A stretch of DNA of 64,000 nucleotides. Source: Metellina segmentata. Its lineage: Eukaryota > Arthropoda > Arachnida > Araneae > Tetragnathidae. The DNA lies in assembly GCA_947359465.1 (NCBI GenBank), contig OX375876.1, positions 65,416,998 through 65,480,997 of the forward strand, read 5' to 3'. Below the pieces are notes generated by a model. That model was not told where the DNA came from. It did no database searches and saw only the letters and a program-made list of their open reading frames with translations. This document shows positions 54,991 to 64,000 of the stretch, piece after piece; within the stretch, counting starts at the first letter, position 1; the number at the start of each line of letters is the position of its first letter. Position numbers and translations under genes: made by a program.

Positions 54991-56643
54991 CCGATGTGTA
55001 TCATACGAGTATTTGTGTAGCGAAAGTAAAATCTTGACCTTCCGTCTGATATGTTTGTTTTCACTGAAAATACCTCTCCTGCGTTTATAAGACACACGAG
55101 AATTAGATTGATAGATGTGGATAAAGTACACAAGGAAGGACACTCGTTTTAGTTCCTATAAAGTATAATTATCCAGATCCCCAGACAAAATTTCTTAATC
55201 AAATAGATCTGACAAGATTTCGAAACGCATGCTTTTTTGATGATCTATTCGGTCATGTAGTCAAAACAGAAGTATCCAAGTTCGATCTTTAGGGTTAACG
55301 ATTGTTGCTGTGTAGCGAAGCACTTGTTATCTCATAATTCTAAAGAACAATTATAGTAGGACTTTCGACTATCCTTCCTAAAGCTTATTCATTATGACTA
55401 CATTTCCCTATGTCTATGCTAGTCATCTGTGTTGAGAATCGAGCATTCAATTAATATTACGTGCAATTTAGTGACATCTTTTATTTTGTGTTATTATTTT
55501 TATGTATATGTCATCGCTTTTTCTTCTTTATTCAAAAAAAAAAAGAAATTATGAGAACAGTAAGACGTACAGTTATATTATCTTACTTTCTATTTATTAA
55601 ATCCTGAATTCAGCTAGCTGTCACTTTATTTCGTTAATACTGCAACAATCTCAGTTTGTATGGTCGAGTAATAAATCTCGCAGGCCCTAAAGGAAACGGC
55701 TTTTACAAGCAATCCAATTCTGAAAACGGATATGGAGTTTCTACTCTAGTTTCTTGGTCATTACATGAAAACTTTTCTATAAAAAGGCAGCGAGGATCAA
55801 AATACAATAGAAAAACATCCGTGCGAAAGATATTTGGTAGGATATTGACCCACACCTCTGTTAGTTTTCCTTTACGTAACTAATGAGAATCATTATTCTT
55901 AATGGAAACGGATTGTTTAGGAGACACCTTGACCTGGTTTCTGGGGTTTTTTAGTGTTTCATTTCGAGGAAATAGAGAGCGGGGAAAGATTGTACTAGCT
56001 GGGAGTAGCTTCTCAGCGATTTTCGCAGTTTTATTTCACCAATGAGTAGCGTGTGGAGAATAATTAAGTTTACCTCAAACTTGTAATCGGAGTTTCGGTT
56101 TTAATTTGCGGGAAAGAACAGTTTTGATTTCAAGATTTATTTTTTAATTAGATTTGTAAATAATTTTTGTTTCGTTTTCGAAGATTAGAGTGAATAAAGA
56201 TTTTGTTTTTGTTTCTCATTATTTCTATTTGTTTGTCCTTTCATATTCGTGTGAAAATTCCAGTCATTTTTATTTACTGTTCCAATTTTTTCACAAATCT
56301 GAATATTGTATTTTTAAAATACTATGTTTCTCTTTCGCAGTAAAAATAACTTAAAGCTTTTTTACTTTTTTTTCATCGGCTTATATTTAAGACGCACCAA
56401 GACAATATTTTAAAGATGTGTTTTTTTTTTATTTCTTGAGAGGAATTTTAAGAGTAAATAAATTAGATGGAAGATTGGTGTTTTACTTCCTGTAAACCAA
56501 AATATTCTCGCATGATACATACTGAGGTTACCTCAAAATGTAGCATATCGCCATTTTGGTGATTTCTGGTATTTAATTTAGCGGAGTTGTCCAATTAACT
56601 ATTAAAAATCGATTCGGAATTCATTCTTTGGAATTTCTGTCAG

Positions 56644-57323
56644 TGACGTGCTGAAGTCGTACTCAAAAGCAAGCCAAGTGACGTAACGTATGGAATAATC
56701 ACTGAAGCACGTTCCACCATAAAAGCACTCTACTACCACCTATATTTAATTTAACATAGATAAGCCTCACATGCGTATACTCATTACGTTGTATTGTAAA
56801 GTAGCTATAGTAACGTGCTGAAATCGTATTCAAAAAGCGAGCCAATTGACGTAACGTATGAAATACGCACTGAAGCAGGTTTTACCATGAAAGCACTCTA
56901 CCACCACCTATATTTAATTTGACAGAGAAAAGCCTCACATGGCATACATATACTCATTACGTCGTACTGTAAAGTAGCTATAGGGACGGGCTGAAATCGT
57001 ATTCATTAAGCTAGCCAATTGACGTAACGTATGAAATACGCACTGAAGCAGGTTCCACCATGAAAGCACTCTACCACCACCTATATTTAATTTGACAGAG
57101 AAAAGCCTCACATGGCATACATATACTCATTACGTCGTACTGCAAAGTAGCTATAGGGACGGGCTGAAATCGTATTCATTAAGCGAGCCAATTGACGTAA
57201 CGTATGAAATACGCACTGAAGCAGGTTCTACCATGAAAGCACTCTACCACCACCTATATTTAATTTGACAGAGAAAAGCCTCACATGCATATATTCATTA
57301 CGTTGTATTGTAAAGTAGCTATA
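56644..57323. repeat. Tandem array, ~170-bp unit, 4 copies
   Basis: Units start at about 56644, 56813, 56985 and 57158: GACGTGCTGAAATCGTATTC, CCAATTGACGTAACGTATG, AATACGCACTGAAGCAGG, CCACCATGAAAGCACTCTACC, CACCTATATTTAATTTGACAG, AAGCCTCACATGGCATAC, TCATTACGTCGTACTGTAAAGTAGCTATAG. Copies 2-4 are very similar and copy 1 is more diverged. It lies in the last intron, and relatives occur singly at 35192 and 54795. Confidence 0.96.
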
Positions 57324-57640
57324 GCATATTAGAACTGTAATGTTTGAATATAAGACAGATATGAAACACTAATCCTCCATGTATTACTCCGTGTATTCAT
57401 TAGCACGTGCCTTCTTTTGAGATGTGATATTCCTTTTTCTGTGATTACGATAGTAAAATTTATATTAGATTCCTTTCTGTTTTCTTAGTAATTAAATGCC
57501 TTACTCCGTAAGAATGGTCTAAAGGAACAAATTAAAATAAATCAAAAACGGTTCATAAAATTATATAATCGCTTTTATTTCTCTCACAAATAATGACATC
57601 GCGATGTTGTGGTGTCATTATTCTTGAAAGAGAAATTTAT

Positions 57641-57882
57641 TTAACTCGCCGTGGTTTCGACGAGATATTTCGTCCATCATAATCCGACGAATGACCGCTG
57701 GTATGATTTGATCTAACCGCTATGACGAGATGTCTGGTCATCATATTGACGATTTTGCAATGATAACGAGAACAAAATCTGGTCAGTTTTCTTCTAATGG
57801 CGAAATACCTCGTCCATCAACAAATGATCAGTTTCGTTAATGACGAGACATCTCTTTAATACAACCACACAAGGAGGGTTAT
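57641..57882. mobile_element. TTAA-flanked palindromic element, copy 9
   Basis: TTAACTCGCCGTGGTTTCGACGAGATATTTCGTCCATC at the left and ACAACCACACAAGGAGGGTTA at the right. Internal GACGAGATGTCTGGTC, ATCTGGTCAGTTTTCTTCTAATGGC and CAGTTTCGTTAATGACGAGACATCTC blocks match copies 1 and 2. Ends 196 nt before the last eya exon. Confidence 0.78.
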
Positions 57883-58078
57883 ACAATGTATATTCAGGTA
57901 ACTCCAACATTTCGCAAAAATTAATTTTTTAATTAATCAACAAAAATAAGAATGAAATAAATTAAAGGTTTTAAATATTCAATTGAAGTGGACTCTCTCG
58001 GAAGCTTTTGTATGATATTTTTGGCGTTTTTATTGCAATTTTGTCTTTGACTGACCTGTACGTGTTTTGAAATTCCAG

Positions 58079-58159
58079 ATGAACTTCCCCTTTTGGCGAG
58101 TAAGCAGTCATTCCGACCTAGCAGCCCTTCACCACGCACTGGACTTGGGACATTTGTGA
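58079..58159 (+). CDS. eya: eya last coding exon with stop codon
   Basis: Acceptor TTTTGAAATTCCAG. Encodes residues 594-619 (MNFPFWRVSSHSDLAALHHA, LDLGHL) followed by TGA at 58157-58159. PFWRxSxHSDLxALxxALxLxxL is the invariant end of Eya proteins; vertebrates end LEYL and flies MGFL, this one LGHL. The leading MNFPFWR resembles the fly form. It starts with ATG, but as an internal exon in phase 0 this is Met594, not a start. Confidence 0.99.
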   Translation: MNFPFWRVSSHSDLAALHHALDLGHL

Positions 58160-60400
58160 AACCCCTTCTTAACAATGAATTTCAAGAGCAACTGTTTGAA
58201 ATTTTCAAGCATATCTGATTTGTCGAGGACATAATGCCACTGCGTACGACAAAGAATCGCACTTTGTACAGATGGACGTCATGACTATACCGGAGTGCAA
58301 TATTAATTATTACATGAAAAATCTAACGCAAAACTACATTGTTTTCTTCTGTGAAACCATCTGCAATCATTCCAAGGTTATCGAACTGTTTAAAGAGAAT
58401 TAAAAAGGAAAAAACCAATCGCTCAACGATTCTGGACTGTTGTGGTGCCGATTTGTTTCCAATTCTAACGCAATCCGAATTATACTCCAAAACAGACAAA
58501 TGGCGCTGTGTTCGGCTGCATTCAAGGTGTTAGATGTTTTGGAATAAGCACTGACTGCGGATATTATTGCACAATTATTTCCATAAACACTTTGACACGC
58601 TCAGGTGCAAAATATGCTACAAAGTTTCGGCACTTGGAGTATCAGTTCCTCCTGTGAACTCACTGTTTCGCATTACTGGGATGTGTTTGTCAGAAATATT
58701 TTCAACCACGTTTCTCGTCATTGCTGTAAAACACCAAGTGTTGGAGAAATTTTGTGAAGTTATATTGTTTAAATATTAACGTATGTGTAAAAAGAGGGGT
58801 GTTATTCCTTAAAAAGCTTTGGACTGTGAAGGAAAGGCAAGATTTCTATCTATTTCAATCGTGTAATTACTATAAAGATAGTTATACTTTGTGTATATGC
58901 AGGCCAATCTGTTCTGATGTCTCGATAACAAAACATTTTTATTTTTATTGAATTATTAGTCATGTTGGATGTTTTGGGATTTAAGTAAATATGTGAATGA
59001 GTTTGTGCATGCGTTTAGGTAAAATATTTCAATGATTTGCTTATACCATGACGGTCCTTCAGTTTCCATTGCAGCCCATTTTACTTTTACATGAAGCTTT
59101 GACCCGGACTTGCAGAGATTGTGGAAGTGGGATTTTGAGTATATACTTTTAGATTTGCTTTGTAATTATTCCGGTAGATATTATTGAATATTTTTAGAGC
59201 AGATTAATGTAGGATATATCGATTTGAAACTATGTTGTAGAACTCTTTTGTATATTTGAAGTGATCTTGCCATTTCTGCATGAATACCAAACTGTTTCAA
59301 ATAATACTTGATTTAAATATACTAAACACTTACAAGACTATCCTAACTTTAGTGCTTATAAAAGTAAATTAATCTATATGATTAAGGAAACATAAAATCC
59401 ATCAGTATTCACACGGATGAAAAGTTTACAAAATAAAAGAAATCTTGTGAAAAATAGTTTGAATAAAATATCTTGTAAAATAATTATTTAATTTAAAATA
59501 ATCACATTGTAAGATAATTATTTTATTTTTGAATAACTTTTACCTCTTTCTTGAAAATGAACCTTCTAACTTAAAAAATTGTGCATATTTTGCATAGTTT
59601 TATATTTGTCTTTACAGTAATTATATTTACACTTCACATTTATCTAGAATTTCAAGTCTTTAACTCCGAAAATTTTCCATAACAAGAACTGAATTTTAAA
59701 AAAACTTTTAATTTTTCAGCATAATTTAAATTTTTTGTTCAAATTGTTTTTGAAAGTAGAAACACTTTCAAACTTGGTTTTAATTTTCCAGATAGAAAAA
59801 AATGTGTAAAATATTATTCAAACTGTCTAATTTATTATTAGGATTACATTCAACTCCTTTCACCTTGATTATATAATTTGTCCATATTATGTGATATATT
59901 TAAAAAAAATTACTTTCTATTTTTTCAAGATCTAATTTAAGGTTACTTAAGTTTGAATATGTACCCATTTGTATTTCCTTTGTCCTCTTCACATCTTCAT
60001 TTACATTCAATTTGTGATAGAAAAAAATTGTAGTTACTGATCGAAACATTTTAAATCATGAAAGGTTTGAAAATACAGTTTATAGGTATTCTAATTTCTA
60101 AGATGGCATGGAATTTAAATATTTTAAAAATTATTATCTACCTTTAAACTTTGAGCTTTCATGTGTGCTCAAAATTTTGTGCATTTCTTTCGAACATGTA
60201 CAAGACATTACTTAATACAAAAAGTAGCATTTTTTCTTGTCTGGAGTACTATGTAAAATATACAGCTAGAGTTTTTTCAAAGAATTGTTTGAAATGTTTT
60301 GTTTTCTGTGACATACTATACAAAAGTTCTTATGTGGCTACTATTACATTTGTAAATTGAGAAATAAATAAATTGTATGACTTATTTATTGACTTAATTC
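58160..60400 (+). other. eya: Presumed eya 3' UTR and candidate polyadenylation sites
   Basis: Non-repetitive AT-rich sequence follows the stop for over 2 kb. AATAAA hexamers occur at 59432-59437, 59462-59467 and, doubled, at 60363-60372, the last followed by a T-rich stretch ending TTTTGTCTTC. In DNA this AT-rich such hexamers arise by chance, so the true 3' end is not fixed by sequence alone. Short open frames within it have no recognisable domain. Confidence 0.4.
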
Positions 60401-61135
60401 ATTTTGTCTTCAAGGCATAGGTTTCTTCAATTAAAATCATTATTTATTTCAATTTATCCACTTATTCATCTAATGTTCATATCTCTATATCAAGAATTCT
60501 ATATCTGGTTCTTACAATGACTTAAAGCTAAAGAAATTCATGTTTATTTTTTTTGATCGAATTTCAAGTTTCTTTTAAAATGCATTTCAGATTATAAGCA
60601 GATCCCTATCAAGATTTCATTTATTTAAGCTGAATTAAATGCTTTTAAACAAATTTCATCTTTACTAAAATTCAGGCATATTTTCGTTTGCATTAGTTAG
60701 GTTAGGAATTTTTTGTTTTCATTCTGCTTAAATTTGGAAATGACTTAAACCGTATAGTTTTAAGAAATTGTTTTTTGAGGAATAGAAGTTTGAAATGGAA
60801 TAATTAACTTGAATGGTATTTTCAAGTTTACTGATTGCTAGAAGTATATTAGGAATGAAGATTTGATAAAAATTATTTATGTACTTAAAAATAATAGCTC
60901 TGTAATGCTGTTCGGTATTAATATGTAGAGGTTTAAAAGAAAATTATATCATAATTATAATCATACATTCAAAGAAAACTTTATATATTATACACATCAT
61001 TAAAATTGATAAAACAATGAATCCTCCCCAGCTAAAGAAATTTATTTTGTATAGTTTAAGGTACGAAATACTAATGCTCCAATGATGCAAACCAATTGTT
61101 TTAAAATTATTGCAATATATACATATTTTGTTTTA

Positions 61136-61376
61136 CGAGTTCGAATCCATCCGAAAGATCTTCGTGTACATGGTACTGGTGCACATTACATCTATCGTGG
61201 CATAAAGTATGTTGACGTGGTGTGGAAGTTTGGAGTGGGTTACCAGCTCAAATGTGACCTCGTCATTGAAAAGTACGCAGTACTGTCCTATGATCTTTCT
61301 CTTCGGGTATAATCCCAGATCGTAGCCAATAGCCCGTTGATTTGCTTCAGTGCGACGATCGGCGATTAAGTAGCTA
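61136..61376 (+). mobile_element. SINE-1 copy, head truncated
   Basis: Starts in the B-box (GAGTTCGAATCC), then TGGTGCACATTACATCTATCGTGGC, GTGGTGTGGAAGTTTGGAGTGGG, CAGCTCAAATGTGACCTCGTC, GATCTTTCTCTTCGGG, GCCAATAGCCCGTTGATTTGCTTCAGTGCGACG. Good B-box and body. Confidence 0.88.
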
Positions 61377-61888
61377 GCTTCCTAAATGTTACAGGAATTT
61401 AAATATCTGCAGCTTTTTTAAGTTACTTATTATCATCATCATTGAACACTTAAGAACAACTGCATGACTTAAAAGAACATGGTATTTTATGCACTTGTGT
61501 ACTTTTGCTGCACATTTAATGTAAGTGTTAAAATACTGTAAAAGTTGAAATAAATTAATGAACCCTCACACACATCAGTTGCCTAAGAGCAAAAACTCCT
61601 TTAATAACGCACTTTTCCTGACTGTCGAGCTCTGGTGAAAATTTTAGATTTTAGGTCCAGAAACAATATAAGCATTTCATACAGCTTTTAAACAAATAAA
61701 ATATATAACAATGTATTTCACATCTTGAAAATAAGCATTATTGTATCCGAAAAAATATCAGTTAATGAGTTAGTGATCTAAGTCAACTGTTATTTGTTTT
61801 ATACATATGTATTAATTATGTAGTGTCATTAAAATAAATTGATTAAAAGGTGGTACCGGAACCAAGAACACTTATGAGCTGTTAATTC

Positions 61889-61907
61889 ACACACACACAC
61901 ACACACA
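61889..61907. repeat. (AC)n microsatellite, 19 bp
   Basis: CACACACACACACACACAC in otherwise AT-rich sequence. Short. Confidence 0.95.
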
Positions 61908-62159
61908 AATGAGGATCCAAGTCTAGAAAAATTATTCATTTATGTATTGTTCAAAAATTATTCCTGTTGCTAAAGGTTACGCTAGAGGTTTCATATTTTT
62001 ATTATTTTTGAATTGAAGGGTCTGGTAATCATATGATATAAGCCCCAGAAACGATGTTCCATAGCAAAAAACATTGGAAACAAAATTTTCACAGAGGATA
62101 AAAATAATCTGTGATTGTTTTAATAAGTGCTTAACAGCAAATTTCCTCTTTCCATGACA

Positions 62160-62370
62160 TTTCGGGCCTTCGTGGCTCAGTGGGTATGCCCACTGCTCTA
62201 GCAACCTTCGAGTTGTAGGTGGCGTAGGTTCGATTTCTGTTGATTGAATTCATCTCTGGGCGTATTTCTTACTTCTGTGCTAGTAAAAACGTTCACTGTG
62301 TGCGTATTACTTGATATTGTATGTCTTGTGTCTGGCTCAGCATGGTCAAATATGAACTTTGCTCCATAAA
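62160..62370 (+). mobile_element. SINE-3 copy with best-preserved tRNA-like head
   Basis: GGGCCTTCGTGGCTCAGTGGGTATGCC is an A-box-containing head (TGGCTCAGTGG), and GGCGTAGGTTCGATTTCTG the B-box. Body: TTTCTTACTTCTGTGCTAGTAAAA, TGTGTGCGTATTACTTGATATTGTATGTCTTGTG, GGCTCAGCATGGTCAAATATG. It looks like a tRNA at first sight, but the acceptor arm does not pair and the body matches other SINE-3 copies. Confidence 0.82.
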
Positions 62371-62539
62371 TAGTACCCAAATCAAATAAAAAGCTTTCAT
62401 GACCTCTAGAATAGTAGATCAACCATTATAGTTTTGAACTTTTTTAAAACTTAAAATTTATTTTCTGAAAAACTTGAAAAGCTTCTTTTATAGTTATGTG
62501 TGTTGTTAGAAGTTTCTTTAATCGTAGTTGAACACCAAT

Positions 62540-63920
62540 TGTTTCTGAATCCTGGGCAACTAATCAGAATCCACCAACTACAGCACAAAATGACACTGAA
62601 AGTCTACAAATCACCGAGAAAAAAATTACTTCAAGACCTTTCACTTTTCTCTCATTTCCCCTTTGCATAATCTAAATTCCATTAGCGATTCATAGAATCC
62701 AGGTAATATGATATGTGTGGAATAGAAAGGACTGAATTATATTACGGTCTTCAATAGTTGTATCGTAGCAGAACTGAATTGTCCCTGAATCCTAACTATA
62801 ACTCTCCAAAATCCTTCTGCACAAAATGGCATTGAAAGTTTGTAAATCGTTCAGAAACTTCAATTAAAAAAATTACCTTAAGGCACATTAAGGATTTCAA
62901 TTTTCACGAATTCACCCCCCGTTTTCCCCACATTCATTAGCGATTCACTTCCATCTGCTCCAATCGAGCATAGACCATTAAGTTTACTAGGAAATCGTTG
63001 ATATCGAAGGTAAACTGTGATTGAAATGAAAGGACAATGGCGATTTACAATGAAGTGGCTTCGTGTGATTGCTGGAGTCCATTCTCGAAATTCAGAACAT
63101 TGCATCTACGTGGACTAAAAAGAAGTGAATTATATTACGACTTTCAATAATTGAATATTTGTAATACTCGATTGTCCTTGAATCTTGACTATAATTCCCA
63201 GAATCCTCCTACGCAAAGTCTGTAAATCGTCACGAAACTTCACTTCCAAAAATGCTTTTCGATTCTCTCGAATTCACCCCTCATTTAATCAAAGTTCCAG
63301 CTCTGACAGAGCCCAGACCATTAAGTATCCGATGAAATCAATGACTTCACGATTAAGAAATCGATGGTGAACAGTGATTGAAAACAATGGTGATTTGCGA
63401 GGTTTTTGTGTGACTGCCGGAGTCCATTCTCTAAATCTCGCATAAGATCTCTGTGGAATATAAAGGTAGAGTAAGTTCTGAAATAACGTCGCACTGGAGC
63501 AACTCAACAGGCTGTTGGAGATGGTCCGAGATCAATCCTTGAAGGAAAGATCCAAGGACAATGCCTCGTACTTTTGAACCACGGTCAGATGACGGGGTCA
63601 ATACCGGAGCTGGCACCCCACGCTACAAATTTCCACAGAGCGCCAACATGAGGAAATTTGAGGCCGTGGCAGATTTAACATGTACCAGTTCCCGTGTACA
63701 CAATGGTATTTGGCTGGACCTAGTTTCGAACTCGCAACTCTCTAGTTGCTGATCTGTTACTCTTCCAACTGGACTACTGGAACCCCTGAATAGGAAGGAC
63801 TGGTTTATATTACGGGTTTTAATAGTTGTAATAGATAAATCCTGACTCCATTTTCGAAATCCAGAGAATGGTATATCTGTGAACTAAAAAGGAGGATATT
63901 ACGAATATATTAAGGGAAGC
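62540..63920. repeat. Degenerate tandem array, long unit (~390 bp), interrupted by a SINE
   Basis: Blocks recur at about 62546, 62783 and 63174 (CTGAATCCTAACTATAACTC, AAAATCCTTCTGCACAAAATG, GTTTGTAAATCGTTCAGAAACTTC, GAATTCACCCC, CCATTAAGTTTAC, GAAATCGTTGATATCG, GATTGCTGGAGTCCATTCTCGAAAT, AATTATATTACGACTTTCAATA). The third unit is split by SINE-1 at 63478-63785 and resumes at about 63786 (AATAGGAAGGACTGG, ATATTACGGGTTTTAATAGTTG). Highly diverged, hence old. Confidence 0.85.
63478..63785 (-). mobile_element. SINE-1 copy, full length, inserted in a tandem unit
   Basis: TAACGTCGCACTGGAGCAACTCAACAGGC, GATGGTCCGAGATCAATCC, ACTTTTGAACCACGGTCAGATGACGGGG, GCTGGCACCCCACGC, GCCAACATGAGGAAATTTGAGGCCGTGGC, TTTCGAACTCGCAACTCTCTAG, CCAACTGGACTACTGG. 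Open frames across it are not genes. Confidence 0.9.
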
Positions 63921-64000
63921 CGGAGGAATGGCGCCATACGGGATTTTTTATGTCGTCATTCTATATAACCAGCAAACTATAACCAGTGGGTAGGTCGCTA

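Larger units (their letters stand above)
15882..58159 (+). other. eya: eyes absent (eya) gene, 5' end missing: 17 visible coding exons
   Basis: Splicing 17 exons in phase gives one uninterrupted frame of 619 residues plus stop (1861 nt). Residues 1-325 are the Tyr/Ser/Thr/Gln/Pro-rich N-terminal half, which in Eya proteins carries transactivation and threonine-phosphatase activity. Residues 328-336 are a basic linker (KSGKGRGRR). Residues 349-619 are the Eya domain, a HAD-fold tyrosine phosphatase that binds Six/Sine oculis and, in flies, Dachshund. Catalytic residues are all present: D355 and D357 in DLDET, T529 in VTTTQ, K561 in GKDSCF and D583 in GDG; these correspond at constant offset 81 to the human EYA2 active-site residues as I recall them. 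All introns are GT-AG. Exons are 59-181 nt; introns range from 123 nt to 16.4 kb. Residue numbers here count from the first complete codon seen. Confidence 0.97.
60401..64000. other. 3' flank of eya: repeats only
   Basis: AT-rich sequence, SINE-1 (61136-61376, 63478-63785), SINE-3 (62160-62370), a short (AC)n run and a degenerate long-unit tandem array (62540-63920). No gene is recognised before the window ends. Confidence 0.7.

Noticed and set aside
55656..55883. 75-codon frame in the last eya intron
   Set aside because: No Eya homology; exons 16 and 17 join directly in phase 0 to give the complete conserved C terminus, leaving no room for it.
62163..62236. tRNA gene candidate (A-box and B-box present)
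   Set aside because: The acceptor arm does not pair, no clean anticodon loop is visible, and the following sequence matches other SINE-3 copies; it is a SINE head.

Overview
The window is animal DNA: AT-rich, repeat-dense, and carrying one gene split over 17 short coding exons on the + strand across 42 kb (15882-58159). The spliced product is eyes absent (Eya), the HAD-type protein tyrosine phosphatase and transcriptional co-activator of the retinal determination network. The 619 visible residues comprise a Tyr/Ser/Gln-rich N-terminal half and a complete 271-residue C-terminal Eya domain ending at a stop codon. The C-terminal MNFPFWR motif looks arthropod-like (Drosophila Eya shares it, as I recall). 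Long introns and tRNA-headed SINEs suggest a chelicerate, perhaps a spider; that is inference. No second gene is recognisable.

Layout. 1-15881 holds no exon I can prove. Because the first visible exon begins inside a codon, the start codon and 5' end lie either unrecognised in this stretch or upstream of the window. It contains a tandem array cut by the window edge, a 1.07-kb hAT transposon, SINEs, minisatellites and palindromic elements. Exons 1-9 (15882-31309) encode the divergent transactivation half. Exon 10 (32506-32660) opens the phosphatase domain with the DLDET motif. A 16.4-kb intron full of SINEs, Tc1 remnants and two tandem arrays follows. Exons 11-17 (49097-58159) finish the domain. 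58160 onward is 3' UTR grading into repeats.

Mobile DNA makes up most of the rest. I recognise three tRNA-headed SINE families (here SINE-1, SINE-2, SINE-3), at least three hAT elements with 8-bp target duplications, two Tc1-type transposase relics, a CR1/L2-like LINE tail, and nine copies of a TTAA-flanked element built on the 16-bp palindrome GACGAGATATCTCGTC. In one intron that element has expanded into an array of about 17 monomers with a higher-order pattern.

The most notable observations are: a hAT insertion whose target duplication is exactly the 5' splice site of exon 5; four palindromic-element copies lying 73-196 nt upstream of eya splice acceptors; a tandem NAGNAG acceptor at exon 5; a chimeric SINE; and CpG-rich patches in the long intron that could be regulatory.
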